From the NCBI GenBank assembly GCA_017427285.1, contig JAFRTE010000037.1, forward strand, positions 1 through 64,000: 64,000 bases of DNA, given 5' to 3'. The stretch's first letter is position 1, and each line of letters opens with the position of its first letter. The DNA is from Clostridia bacterium. Lineage in GTDB: Bacteria; Bacillota; Clostridia; Oscillospirales; UBA644. The notes beneath the pieces are model-generated. The model ran no database searches, was not told where the DNA came from, and worked only from the letters and a program-made list of their open reading frames with translations. The translations under genes and the position numbers were made by a program. Of this stretch, positions 50,803 through 59,499 are shown one piece after another.

Positions 50803-52008
50803 ATGAAAATTCTCGTAATAAACTCAGGAAGCTCTTCTCTGAAATTTCAGGTGATCGACATGGACACCGAAACCATGCTTGCAAAAGGCAACTGCGAAAA
50901 GATCGGCGCGCAGGACAGCTTTGTAAAGTATTCCGTGCCGCAAAAGGGTGAGATAAAGACCCCCGTTTTTATGAAAGACCATACGGACGCCACAAAAGTT
51001 GCGCTTGACTGTCTTACAAAAGGCGACCTTGCCATTCTCGGCTCGATTTCCGAAATAGACGCAATAGGCAACCGTATCGTTCAGGGCGGAGATTATTTCA
51101 AGCAGGCGTGCATAGTTGACGATGACGTAATAGAAAGGATCGAAGGATACTATTCTATCGCACCGCTTCACGCCATTGCAAACGCCGCGGCGATAAGAGC
51201 GTGCAGAAAAATCGTCCCCGAAATACCTCAGACGGTCGTTTTCGATACGGCTTTTCATCAGACGATGCCCGAATATGCCTTCAGATACGGACTTCCGACG
51301 GAGTATTACGAAAAATACAAGATCCGCAAATACGGTTTCCACGGAACGTCTCATAAATATGTTTCGCACCGCGCCGCAGAGTATCTCGGCAGACCGATAG
51401 AAGAGCTGAAGCTTGTTATATGCCACCTGGGAAACGGTTCTTCGCTTTCCGCGGTAAAATACGGCAAATGCATCGATACGTCAATGGGTCTTACCCCGCT
51501 TGAAGGACCGATGATGGGCACCCGCTGCGGCTCTATAGACCCTGCCGCCGTTGCGGTTATAATGGATAAAGAGCATCTTACCGGTGCGCAGATGAACGAT
51601 ATAATGAACAAGAAATCGGGAATGCTTGCAATATCTGGAGTTTCGGCGGATTTCCGTGACGTTAACGACGCGTGGGACAACGACAGGAACCCGAGAGCGA
51701 AACTTGCTCTTGATATGTTCGGATACCAGTGCAAAAAGCTGCTCGGAGGATACATTGCGGCGATGAACGGCGTTGACGCGGTCGTATTCACTGCGGGAGT
51801 AGGCGAAAACCGTCCCGAAACAAGAGCAAGGATCTGCGCGGATATGGATTATTTCGGAATAAAGATCGACCCCGTGAAAAACGACGTAATGGGTAAGGAC
51901 GTTGAGATCACGGCAGAGGGCTCGAAGGTAAGAGTGCTTGTGCTTGCAACCAACGAAGAGCTTGAAATTGCGAGAGAGACGGTCGAACTCGTTAAAAATC
52001 TCAAATAA
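50803..52008 (+). CDS. ackA: Acetate kinase
   Basis: A 401-residue enzyme that makes ATP and acetate from acetyl phosphate, the energy-yielding end of fermentation. ILVINSGSSSLKFQ, FDTAFHQTMPEYAFRYGLP, YGFHGTSHKYVS (catalytic His), CHLGNGSSL, DTSMGLTPLEGPMMGTRCG and FTAGVGENRPETR are present. The usual partner pta is not adjacent. The ATG at 50803 with GTGAGGA upstream is preferred to an in-frame GTG at 50788. Confidence 0.97.
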   Translation: MKILVINSGSSSLKFQVIDMDTETMLAKGNCEKIGAQDSFVKYSVPQKGEIKTPVFMKDHTDATKVALDCLTKGDLAILGSISEIDAIGNRIVQGGDYFKQACIVDDDVIERIEGYYSIAPLHAIANAAAIRACRKIVPEIPQTVVFDTAFHQTMPEYAFRYGLPTEYYEKYKIRKYGFHGTSHKYVSHRAAEYLGRPIEELKLVICHLGNGSSLSAVKYGKCIDTSMGLTPLEGPMMGTRCGSIDPAAVAVIMDKEHLTGAQMNDIMNKKSGMLAISGVSADFRDVNDAWDNDRNPRAKLALDMFGYQCKKLLGGYIAAMNGVDAVVFTAGVGENRPETRARICADMDYFGIKIDPVKNDVMGKDVEITAEGSKVRVLVLATNEELEIARETVELVKNLK

Positions 52009-52081
52009 AGAGATTTCCCAAACATAAAAAGCGAAAAAAGCGCCTTGATTGGTACTTTTTTTTGTCTTTTTGAAAAATAGC

Positions 52082-52110
52082 TTGCTTTTTTCTTAACTTT
52101 ATAATATAAT
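52082..52110 (+). promoter_or_regulatory. Promoter of pfkA
   Basis: TTGCTT-N17-TATAAT, about 85 bases upstream of the ATG at 52198. Confidence 0.55.
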
Positions 52111-52197
52111 AGCGTTGATATGCGGAAAAACATAACGGAAATCAGGTTTAACGCATACAGAGATCACTGTTTTACAGCATAAAGGACTGGCATCAAA

Positions 52198-53229
52198 ATG
52201 AAAACGATAGGAATCATGACTTCCGGCGGAGACAGCCCCGGAATGAACGCCGCGATAAGAGCGGTCGTCAAGCATGCAAATGCAAACGGAATAAAGGTTA
52301 TAGGAGTATACAACGGATACAGGGGCCTTGTTGAAAAAACATGCGCGGAATTATCGAGAGAGTCCGTTGAAGACCTTTACAGACGCGGAGGAACGGTTTT
52401 GAAAACCGCCCGTTTCGTTGATTTCAAAAAACCCGAAGTAATCATGCAGGCGGTTGACAACTGCAATTCGCTCGGCATAGAGGGAATGGTCGTTATAGGA
52501 GGAGACGGCTCTTTCAGAGGAGCACGCGACCTTACCCATGCGGGTATACCGTGCGTAGGTATCCCGGGAACGATAGACAACGATATTATGTGCTCGGAAG
52601 ACACGATAGGATTCGACTCTTCCATGAATATTATTATCGACTGCATTTCAAAGCTCAGAGACACATCCGAAACGCTCAACAGATGCTCCGTAGTAGAAGT
52701 TATGGGCGCGGGAGCGGGCTGGATGGCTCTTGAAAGCGGAATAGCGGCAGGCGCTGACGTAATTCTTGTGCCCGAAGTGAAATTCGACTTTCAGAAAGAC
52801 GTAGTCGACCTGATAAAAGCAAAGAAAGAACGCGGACAGAACTATTTTATCATAGTCGTTGCGGAATGCGTTTTCTTCCCCGAATCGAACAGCAAGCATA
52901 AAAAGAACGTAAACTTTGAATACGTAAACGAGCAGGGCATAGAAAACATAGATAAATTCACAAAGAGATTCCAGGCGGAATCCGGCGTTGAATCGCGCGG
53001 AACGGTGCTGGGACATATTCAGAGAGGCGGCGCGCCGTCTTTCCACGACTGTGTGCTTGCAACGGATATGGGCGTTCATGCGGTAAATCTTCTGATAGAA
53101 AACAAGTCAAAGCGCGTTGTGGTCGTTCAGAACGGCAAAATCACCGACCTTGACATAGACGAAGGTCTGAGCATGAAAAAACCGTTTGACAAGGAACGGC
53201 TCATACTTGCAACAAATCTTAATTTCTGA
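52198..53229 (+). CDS. pfkA: ATP-dependent 6-phosphofructokinase
   Basis: A 343-residue enzyme for the committed step of glycolysis. The MTSGGDSPGMNAAIRA start, the GGDGS loop with Gly104 (ATP-type; PPi-type enzymes have Asp), the catalytic GTIDND with Asp127, MGAGAGWMAL, and LGHIQRGGAPS are all seen. Length is slightly above the 320 of the E. coli type. It is a single gene between promoter and terminator. Confidence 0.96.
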   Translation: MKTIGIMTSGGDSPGMNAAIRAVVKHANANGIKVIGVYNGYRGLVEKTCAELSRESVEDLYRRGGTVLKTARFVDFKKPEVIMQAVDNCNSLGIEGMVVIGGDGSFRGARDLTHAGIPCVGIPGTIDNDIMCSEDTIGFDSSMNIIIDCISKLRDTSETLNRCSVVEVMGAGAGWMALESGIAAGADVILVPEVKFDFQKDVVDLIKAKKERGQNYFIIVVAECVFFPESNSKHKKNVNFEYVNEQGIENIDKFTKRFQAESGVESRGTVLGHIQRGGAPSFHDCVLATDMGVHAVNLLIENKSKRVVVVQNGKITDLDIDEGLSMKKPFDKERLILATNLNF

Positions 53230-53233
53230 GAAA

Positions 53234-53265
53234 AAAGACACGGTGATTTTATCTCCGTGTCTTTA
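53234..53265 (+). terminator. Hairpin after pfkA
   Basis: A 10-pair stem AAAGACACGG/CCGTGTCTTT with an 11-base loop. The T run is short, so some readthrough into the next gene (starting 12 bases on) is possible. Confidence 0.6.
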
Positions 53266-53276
53266 AAAAACAAATT

Positions 53277-53900
53277 ATGAAACAAAAATACTATGCGGTA
53301 AAAAACGGCAGAGAGACCGGCATATTTTTAACGTGGGACGAATGCAAAAGCGCAACCGACGGTTTTTCCGGAGCGGAATACAAATGTTTTTCGGCAAAAG
53401 CCGAGGCGCAAAAATACCTGAAAGGCGCGGAAACTGTAAAGGAAGACGCTTCTGCCGATCCGATGTTTTACGCAAAAGACGGAGTATTGACGGCGTTTGT
53501 TGACGGCAGTTTCGACGCCGAAAGCGGAATGTACGGTTACGGATGCGTTATCATCGCACCGAACGGAACGGTCACCGAAAAAAACGGAGCCGGGATAAAC
53601 GAAGAGGCGCGTGTGGCGAGAAATGTTGCGGGAGAACTTCTCGGAACAATGACCGCGACCGCTTTTGCCGTAAAAAACGGATTTAAAAAGCTGAAAGTAT
53701 TCCACGACTATACCGGAATTGCAAAATGGTACAAAAAAGAATGGAAAGCCGAGAGTTTCGCGGCGCGGGAGTATATCGGCTTCATGGATAAAACGCGGTC
53801 TCTTATTGAAATCGAGTTTGTAAAGGTGGACGCCCATACAGGCGTATATTTCAACGAACGTGCAGACATGCTTGCGAAAGAGGCGCTCGGATTGAAATGA
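53277..53900 (+). CDS. Viroplasmin-type ribonuclease H
   Basis: A 207-residue protein of two parts. Residues 1-50 are a caulimovirus-viroplasmin-like module (KYYAVKNGRETGIFLTWDECKSATDGFSGAEYKCF), which binds RNA/DNA hybrid in related enzymes. Residues 70-205 are RNase HI with Asp76, Glu120, Asp144 and Asp197 as the metal-binding set. It cleaves RNA in RNA/DNA hybrids. No good ribosome site is seen before the ATG. It is coupled to the next gene by a 4-base overlap. Confidence 0.88.
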   Translation: MKQKYYAVKNGRETGIFLTWDECKSATDGFSGAEYKCFSAKAEAQKYLKGAETVKEDASADPMFYAKDGVLTAFVDGSFDAESGMYGYGCVIIAPNGTVTEKNGAGINEEARVARNVAGELLGTMTATAFAVKNGFKKLKVFHDYTGIAKWYKKEWKAESFAAREYIGFMDKTRSLIEIEFVKVDAHTGVYFNERADMLAKEALGLK

Positions 53901-54745
53901 TTGCAAAAACGGTAAAAAATGTATTTGAAAAGCACGGATTTCCGGTATATTTTGCCGAATACGACGCCGTTGCGACGGATAAATCGAATAACGAAAAGGG
54001 ATACAAAACGGTATTTTTAACGTATATGTCATACGCATACTCCCCTTCTCCGGAACAGAATATTTGCAGATATGCGGCTCTTGAAGATTACCACAAATAT
54101 CTGCCGAAAAAGCTGGAAGGAATAAAAAAGGAGCTTGAAAAGCTGTTTCCCGAGAATATTTTCGATATTTACACCGACAGCTCTCCTATAAATGAGAAAG
54201 CGGCGGCGGATATATCCGGGCTGGGGATCCGCGGTAAAAACACGCTGATAATAACGAAAGAACACGGCTCGTTTATTTTGCTCGCAGAGATAATTTCGGA
54301 TATCGAACTCCCTTGCAAAGCGTCTGAACCCGTTTACTGCCTGAACTGCGGAAAGTGCGAAAAGGCATGTCCTTCAGGCGCGCTGAAAGACGGATTGATA
54401 AACATTGAAAGATGTGTTTCAGCGCTGACGCAAAAAAAGGGAGCGCTGAAAAAAGAGGAAGAAGAGCTGATTATCAAAAACGGCCTTATCTGGGGCTGCG
54501 ACAGATGTCAGGAAGTATGTCCTTACAACGAAAACGCGGAAGAATCCGACTTTGCGAAAAACTCGGTAAAGCTGACGAAAGTAACGTCGGAAGATATTAA
54601 AGGACTTTCCGACAGACAGTTTCGTGAAAAGTATGCGGGAAGAGCGTTTACGTGGCGCGGGCTTGAACCGATAAAAAGAAATATATACCTTATTGAAAAC
54701 AAAGGAGAAGACAATGACGACAGATCAGATAAGAGCCGAAGTTAA
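53897..54745 (+). CDS. QueG-like iron-sulfur reductase (epoxyqueuosine reductase family)
   Basis: A 282-residue protein of the QueG family. TDSSPINEKAAADISGLGIRGKNTLIIT (94-120) matches the cobalamin-binding region DTGPVLE-RxAGxGxxGKN. Two 4Fe-4S clusters follow: Cys148, 151, 154, 158 and Cys173, 201, 204, 208 (CLNCGKCEKACPSGA; CDRCQEVCPYN). The C-terminal HEAT repeats of long QueG are absent, but short forms exist. The N-terminus is also shorter than usual. Queuosine synthesis or a related cobalamin-dependent reduction is the likely role. Confidence 0.8.
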   Translation: MIAKTVKNVFEKHGFPVYFAEYDAVATDKSNNEKGYKTVFLTYMSYAYSPSPEQNICRYAALEDYHKYLPKKLEGIKKELEKLFPENIFDIYTDSSPINEKAAADISGLGIRGKNTLIITKEHGSFILLAEIISDIELPCKASEPVYCLNCGKCEKACPSGALKDGLINIERCVSALTQKKGALKKEEEELIIKNGLIWGCDRCQEVCPYNENAEESDFAKNSVKLTKVTSEDIKGLSDRQFREKYAGRAFTWRGLEPIKRNIYLIENKGEDNDDRSDKSRS

Positions 54746-55325
54746 CAGGGCGCAGAAAGAGGAGTTTATCGCTCTTTTGAGATCGACCGAAAGAGACGGG
54801 ATCGAAAACCTTATAAATTATCTTGAAAACAAATCGGACTTTTTTGAGGCTCCGGCGGCGTCGAAATTTCACAACAATTTTGAGGGCGGACTTTGCGAGC
54901 ATTCCCTGAACGTATATAAAAACTTCAAGAATCTTATTGAAATGAAGCAGATCGAGCTTGACGAAGAAAGCATCGTTATCACGTCGCTTCTTCACGATCT
55001 TTGCAAATGCAACTATTATATAAAAGAAGAGCGGAACAGAAAAGTTGACGGAGTATGGGAGACGTATCTGCAATGGACGACAAACAAGTCGCCCGCGCTT
55101 CCTCTTCCGCATGCGTCACGGTCCATAAAAATGATAAAAAGCTACATACCGCTGAAATTTACGGAAGAGCTGATCATCTTTTACCATATGGGGCCATTCG
55201 GCGGCGAGGATTACGAATACAGAAACATGATGCAGCTGGCGTTTGAGAAATACCCGGCAACGCTTCTTTTCTACCTTGCGGATACAATGTCTTCGTACAT
55301 TGACGAAAAGACGCTCGAGGATTAA
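54714..55325 (+). CDS. HD-domain phosphohydrolase-like protein
   Basis: A 203-residue protein with an HD-type metal site: GGLCEHSLNVYKNFK (His), SLLHDLCKCNYY (His-Asp) and YLADTMSSYIDE (Asp). Similar proteins are annotated as hydrolases with predicted nucleotide or nucleic-acid substrates. The ATG at 54714 has AAAGGAGA five bases before it and overlaps the QueG-like gene by 32 bases. It is the last gene of the unit before the terminator at 55341. Confidence 0.75.
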   Translation: MTTDQIRAEVNRAQKEEFIALLRSTERDGIENLINYLENKSDFFEAPAASKFHNNFEGGLCEHSLNVYKNFKNLIEMKQIELDEESIVITSLLHDLCKCNYYIKEERNRKVDGVWETYLQWTTNKSPALPLPHASRSIKMIKSYIPLKFTEELIIFYHMGPFGGEDYEYRNMMQLAFEKYPATLLFYLADTMSSYIDEKTLED

Positions 55326-55340
55326 AAAACACAAACATAA

Positions 55341-55378
55341 AAGCTGAACGGACCGAAATCCGTTCAGCTTCTTTCTTT
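55341..55378 (+). terminator. Terminator between the HD gene and UroD-like gene 3
   Basis: A 12-pair stem AAGCTGAACGGA/TCCGTTCAGCTT and a T-rich tail, at the end of two convergent units. Confidence 0.85.
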
Positions 55379-55387
55379 ATATATTTT

Positions 55388-56365
55388 TTATTTTTCAACG
55401 TATTCTTTAAACAGACGAACGTAAATTTTAAAATTCTCCAAAGAAACCTCGGGAGGAGTCTGATGGTCAACGGACGGGATATACCCGCCGCTTTTCATTA
55501 CGGGGAGAATACGCTCGAATTCCTTACGCATATCCTCTTCCGTTTTTGACATGACCATTTTATCGTATCCGCCCATCATAAGAAAATCGGGATACATTTC
55601 TCTGATCTTACAGATATCGACGCCCGCCTGTTTTTCGAGGGGATAGACGCCCTGTATGCCTACGGAAAGAAGCCACGGGATCATGGTTGTGATATCGCCG
55701 TCGGAGTCAACGAGGACAGGAACGTCTTTTTTCTTTATTTCGGGAATTACTCTTCTGTAATACGGAGCAAGAAATTCGTCGAAAAGGTCTTTTGAAAGCA
55801 TGGGGCCGTGGTTGTAGGACATATCCTCCGCCAGTCCGACAAAATCGGGAGTATCTACCGTATAAAGCGCCTGAATTGCACGAATGTTAAAATCCGCCTG
55901 ATCGGAGTTGATCCTTTGAAGCAGCTCGGGATAGTCGTAAAAAGAATAAAAATGTTCCTCGATTCCGAAAAGACGTCTCGGATACCAGAAAAAGCCGTCA
56001 AGCCAGATACGAACTGAAAAATCGCCGTTGTCGTGTCCCTGTTTGTAGCGCTTGGCGGTATTTACGAGATTTTCGATCGGAGCATCGGAATAAAGCCCGT
56101 TTTTTACGAGCTCGTCGTAATCTTTTTCATTGCGGACAGGGTTGCCCTCATGCTCAAAATGCGGTATCTGGGGCGAAGCGCCGAAACAGTACAGCTTTTC
56201 GAGTCCGAAGTATTCAAGACTTTTATCCGTATCAAAAGACGGGTCAAGGCCTTCGGTTTTCCAGCGGTTAAAAGTCTTATCCCACCATGCCGCCCATTCA
56301 ATCAGCGGCAGACGGTCCGGCTTTTCAAAGCGCAGAACCTTGCAAAATCTTTCTCTGGGTGTCAT
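55388..56365 (-). CDS. Uroporphyrinogen decarboxylase-like (MtaA/CmuA-type) protein 3
   Basis: A 325-residue URO-D superfamily protein. MTPRERFCKVLRFEKPDRLPLIEWAAWWDKT is the usual N-terminus for this subgroup, followed by DMSYNHGPMLSKDLFDEFLAPYYRRVIPEI, VLVDSDGDITTMIPWLLSVGIQGVYPLEKQAGVDI (Asp-Gly-Asp as in copy 1) and MGGYDKMV. It is the last gene of the lgt operon, 23 bases after the thioredoxin-like gene. Substrate unknown. Confidence 0.78.
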   Translation of the reverse strand: MTPRERFCKVLRFEKPDRLPLIEWAAWWDKTFNRWKTEGLDPSFDTDKSLEYFGLEKLYCFGASPQIPHFEHEGNPVRNEKDYDELVKNGLYSDAPIENLVNTAKRYKQGHDNGDFSVRIWLDGFFWYPRRLFGIEEHFYSFYDYPELLQRINSDQADFNIRAIQALYTVDTPDFVGLAEDMSYNHGPMLSKDLFDEFLAPYYRRVIPEIKKKDVPVLVDSDGDITTMIPWLLSVGIQGVYPLEKQAGVDICKIREMYPDFLMMGGYDKMVMSKTEEDMRKEFERILPVMKSGGYIPSVDHQTPPEVSLENFKIYVRLFKEYVEK

Positions 56366-56388
56366 AATTTTTCTCCTTACGGATGAGT

Positions 56389-56670
56389 TTATTTGATTTC
56401 CTGATTGTTTTCTTTCAAAGCTTCCCTGAAGGCGTCGCAGACTTTTTCAACCGAGGCGGGACCTTCAAATATCTTTTTTCCGTTAACGAAAAAGCAGGGA
56501 ACGTAATAATAATCGTATTTATCCGCAATTTCGGGCTTTAAGGATTCTTCTATTTTTCTGATCTTTACCTGTTTGAATTCCGGGTAACGTTCCACAACGC
56601 TGCGTATGATCCTGTCCGCTTTTGAGCAGTGCGGGCAGCTGCTTAAATAAAAATAAAGAATTTCTCCCAT
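56389..56670 (-). CDS. Thioredoxin/glutaredoxin-like small protein
   Basis: A 93-residue thioredoxin-fold protein with the redox motif CPHC (Cys12, Cys15) in YFYLSSCPHCSKAD and a cis-Pro region VPCFFVNGKKIFEGPAS. It probably exchanges dithiols in the cytoplasm. The start at 56670 has AGGAG five bases upstream. Confidence 0.85.
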   Translation of the reverse strand: MGEILYFYLSSCPHCSKADRIIRSVVERYPEFKQVKIRKIEESLKPEIADKYDYYYVPCFFVNGKKIFEGPASVEKVCDAFREALKENNQEIK

Positions 56671-56681
56671 TTTTTCTCCTA

Positions 56682-58628
56682 TCAATTATATCTGAATCCG
56701 TCTGCGCCCACCTGTTTTACTTCAACTTCGCTATCTTCGTTCAGCCCGATGCCGGTCGCTCTGAGTATCTGCGGGCTTACATATTCGGTATTTCTCGCAA
56801 AACCGCCGGAATAGACAACGCTGTATTCGTTAAATCCGGAGCCGTTTACATAAAGACTGTTGCCGACCATAGTTACTGAAGTAATATGCGTTTTTTCGAT
56901 ACCGAGCGCCATATCGGCGGTTTCACATACCGCGCCGGAATAGTTTGCGCCGAAAAGAATATCATACTGAAGCGTTGCCGTTATTTCATCGTAATTATCG
57001 CTTTCCGCATATTCGGAATGGCAGCGGAACATAACTCCGCCGTCTATTCCGAGCAGTTCAAAAAGGTAGGACATTAGCTGATATGCCTGCAGATGATATC
57101 TGTCCTCCCCGGTAAGACCGTAATTTGACCAGATGACGTATTCCGTTGTAAATACGTTTCCGTGGTTTAAAGAATCGTTTTCAAGGTTTGTAAGACACGG
57201 AAGGTGGTCTCCGTATAAAACAAGGACAGTCGGCTCTTCAAAACTTTCAAGATACGAAACAAGCGCACCGATGAACATATCAACTTCGTGTATCTCGTTG
57301 GCATAATATTCATATTCCGCTCTGTATTTTTCGTCAACGTTTTCAACGGTAATTTCTCTCCGTATTTTTCCGCTGTTGGGATAGCTGCCGTGGGACTGAA
57401 CGGTAACGCAGAAAACGAAATCTCTGTTTTCGCTTTTTTCGAGTGTTTTTTCTATATACGGTAAAAGCACCTTATCTTTTACCCAGCCCTTGGCGTTTTT
57501 TTCGGTATTTACCATAAACTCAACAGGTATGAAACGGTCGAAACCGAGATGGGAATAGACGGTGTTTCTGCCGTAAAAAGTGCCTTCGTAATTGTGTATG
57601 GCGGTTGCGGTATGTCCGTAAGAGTGAAGCACGGTAGCAACGGTTTCACAGCTTTTTTCCTGCAAAACTGACTTGTAGGGATATTCGCCGAGTCCGAAAA
57701 AATCGATATTCATACCGGAAAGTATTTCAAACTCGGTATTGACTGTCCCCGCTCCTACGTATGGAACGGAAAGAAGTCCCGAAATGCCCGTTTCTTTAAG
57801 GTGTGTAAAAACGGGGCAGGGGTCGGAGGAAAACACTGCGTCGCAAAGGTATTTGGCATCGAAAAATGACTCAAGCTGAACTATTATAACGTTGGGGACA
57901 TCTGTTTTTTCCGCGTTATCCGACGCGTGAGGCAAAAGCGATTCAACAAGAGTTTGAGAATAGTTTTCGGGTTCCTGAATTCCTTTGTCTACAAATGTTC
58001 GCGCAAAGCTTGCGGCAAATCCGTATGTTTCGTAGCTGTCGTTGATATTCATTGTTTCCGTTTCAGTTTGAGTCGCCGCGGGAACAACGAAAAAGCTGAA
58101 ACCTATCATTACAGCCGAAAGCAAAACAACGGTAAGGACCGCGCGCAACGCGCCGAACGCCTGCTGTCCGGGGAGCTTGCGATAAAATAAGAAAAAAGCG
58201 GCAACCGCGGCAATAATACCCGCCGCGAGCAGCACAACCCCGAATACTCCGATATATGTGATAAGAAGATTGATTGTGACGATGGAAAAATCGATCGACG
58301 TAAGCGGGACTACGCGCATTGACTGAAGCACGAAATTAGTAACTCCGATAACGAGCCAGAAAAGCGAAACGAGCGAAAATCCGAAAAACCGCTTTTTCAT
58401 AAAAAAGGCGAACGAAAGCGTTACAAGCACTATAAGCGCATTGTAAAGGAAGAGAAGCGGAGACTCGAAAAGAAACGACAATCCTTCAAAAAAGCTGCGG
58501 CGGCCAAGCATTTCAAGTATAAAGGTTATTGCTACGGCAATTACGACCGCGCAGGGCAATTCGCCCTTTTTTATGACGGATATCAGGCTTTCCTTAAATT
58601 TTGAAAAAAAGGATCTTATTTTATTCAA
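56682..58628 (-). CDS. LTA synthase family phosphoglycerol transferase
   Basis: A 648-residue membrane protein. Five membrane helices (about 25-185) are followed by an extracellular sulfatase-type domain: NVIIVQLESFFD with the metal-binding Glu, SVPYVGAGTVNTEFEILSG with the nucleophile Thr (Thr295 by alignment to S. aureus LtaS), LYGDHLPCL and the late His. Most of the length fits LtaS, plus a C-terminal 85-residue beta-type extension. It makes polyglycerol-phosphate on lipid anchors or a similar polymer. Its start overlaps the Gx transporter gene by 8 bases. Confidence 0.88.
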   Translation of the reverse strand: MNKIRSFFSKFKESLISVIKKGELPCAVVIAVAITFILEMLGRRSFFEGLSFLFESPLLFLYNALIVLVTLSFAFFMKKRFFGFSLVSLFWLVIGVTNFVLQSMRVVPLTSIDFSIVTINLLITYIGVFGVVLLAAGIIAAVAAFFLFYRKLPGQQAFGALRAVLTVVLLSAVMIGFSFFVVPAATQTETETMNINDSYETYGFAASFARTFVDKGIQEPENYSQTLVESLLPHASDNAEKTDVPNVIIVQLESFFDAKYLCDAVFSSDPCPVFTHLKETGISGLLSVPYVGAGTVNTEFEILSGMNIDFFGLGEYPYKSVLQEKSCETVATVLHSYGHTATAIHNYEGTFYGRNTVYSHLGFDRFIPVEFMVNTEKNAKGWVKDKVLLPYIEKTLEKSENRDFVFCVTVQSHGSYPNSGKIRREITVENVDEKYRAEYEYYANEIHEVDMFIGALVSYLESFEEPTVLVLYGDHLPCLTNLENDSLNHGNVFTTEYVIWSNYGLTGEDRYHLQAYQLMSYLFELLGIDGGVMFRCHSEYAESDNYDEITATLQYDILFGANYSGAVCETADMALGIEKTHITSVTMVGNSLYVNGSGFNEYSVVYSGGFARNTEYVSPQILRATGIGLNEDSEVEVKQVGADGFRYN

Positions 58629-59127
58629 AGCTGTTCTTCTTTCTTAAAAACGAAAGAATAATTCTTTCGGGATAATATAATATCGCCGCGGAAACGACGG
58701 ACAGAAGGCATAAAACAGGGAAAAGAGTAACGGGATACAGACTTGAAAGCGTTATACATGCCGCGGCGAGCTGTCCGGCAATATGCGCCGCTGCTCCGCT
58801 TATTCCGACCCCGAAAACAGAGAAAGAGCCCGTTTTTTTAACTGCGAACATAACGCAAACGGAAAAAACAATACCCAGAACGGAATACAGAAGTCCGCTG
58901 AGACGTCCGACAATAAGGAGGGAAATAACGCTTTTTGCCATTCCGAGCAAAAGAGCGGGAGCAAAGCCGAAAAAGTAGAGAGCGACAACAACGGCTATAT
59001 TGGAAAGACCGAGCTTTATGCCGGGGAGGAAAATATCTGAGAAAATAAGGTTTTCCGCATAGGAAAGTATCAGCGAAACCGCGAGAAGCATTGCAAAAAC
59101 GGCTGTTTTTTTAACTTTACTGTTCAT
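58621..59127 (-). CDS. Gx transporter family membrane protein (EetB-like)
   Basis: A 168-residue protein with five or six membrane helices and the family segment FLPGIKLGLSNIAVVVALYFFGFAPALLLGMAK, formerly annotated as heptaprenyl diphosphate synthase component I. In Listeria a member of this family is EetB of the extracellular electron transfer locus. It directly follows the NusG-domain-II gene (one base), an arrangement usual in Clostridia. Confidence 0.85.
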   Translation of the reverse strand: MNSKVKKTAVFAMLLAVSLILSYAENLIFSDIFLPGIKLGLSNIAVVVALYFFGFAPALLLGMAKSVISLLIVGRLSGLLYSVLGIVFSVCVMFAVKKTGSFSVFGVGISGAAAHIAGQLAAACITLSSLYPVTLFPVLCLLSVVSAAILYYPERIILSFLRKKNSFE

Positions 59128-59128
59128 G

Positions 59129-59497
59129 TCATCCGCTTACAGCGTCAGTCTCCCCCTCCCCTGAGATCTTTATGAGAATCCTGTTGGGAAGACAGATTAT
59201 ACTCTCCCCTTTTTTATATACAAAACCCGAATGTTCGCAGGCGCCGCTCGGACAGACGGAATTTTCCACGCGGACCTTGCCGTTTTGTATCACGACATCC
59301 ATAAGTCCGTCAACGTTTATTACAGCATCCGAGGAAAGGCTGTGTTCCGAAAAAAGCTCTCCGTCTTTATATATACGCACCGTATCGCCGCCTGTGCGAA
59401 GAAAGAACATAGCTGCCGCCGCAACGGCGCAAAAAACAACGATTGCGCATGTTAAAACGATATCGGATTTTCTTATTTTCAGGTTTGTTTCTTCCAT
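59129..59497 (-). CDS. NusG domain II-containing protein (EetA-like)
   Basis: A 122-residue protein with one membrane segment (about 13-33) and an extracytoplasmic NusG-II domain. It has CPSGACEHSG and a third Cys in IICLPNRILIKI, as in the family. In Listeria the protein of this type is EetA. Function unproven; it is linked to flavin-based electron transfer by neighbourhood. Confidence 0.87.
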   Translation of the reverse strand: MEETNLKIRKSDIVLTCAIVVFCAVAAAAMFFLRTGGDTVRIYKDGELFSEHSLSSDAVINVDGLMDVVIQNGKVRVENSVCPSGACEHSGFVYKKGESIICLPNRILIKISGEGETDAVSG

Positions 59498-59499
59498 GA

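Noticed and set aside
52009..52197. Riboswitch in the leader before pfkA
   Set aside because: The stretch is A+T-rich, with no paired elements that match a known class.
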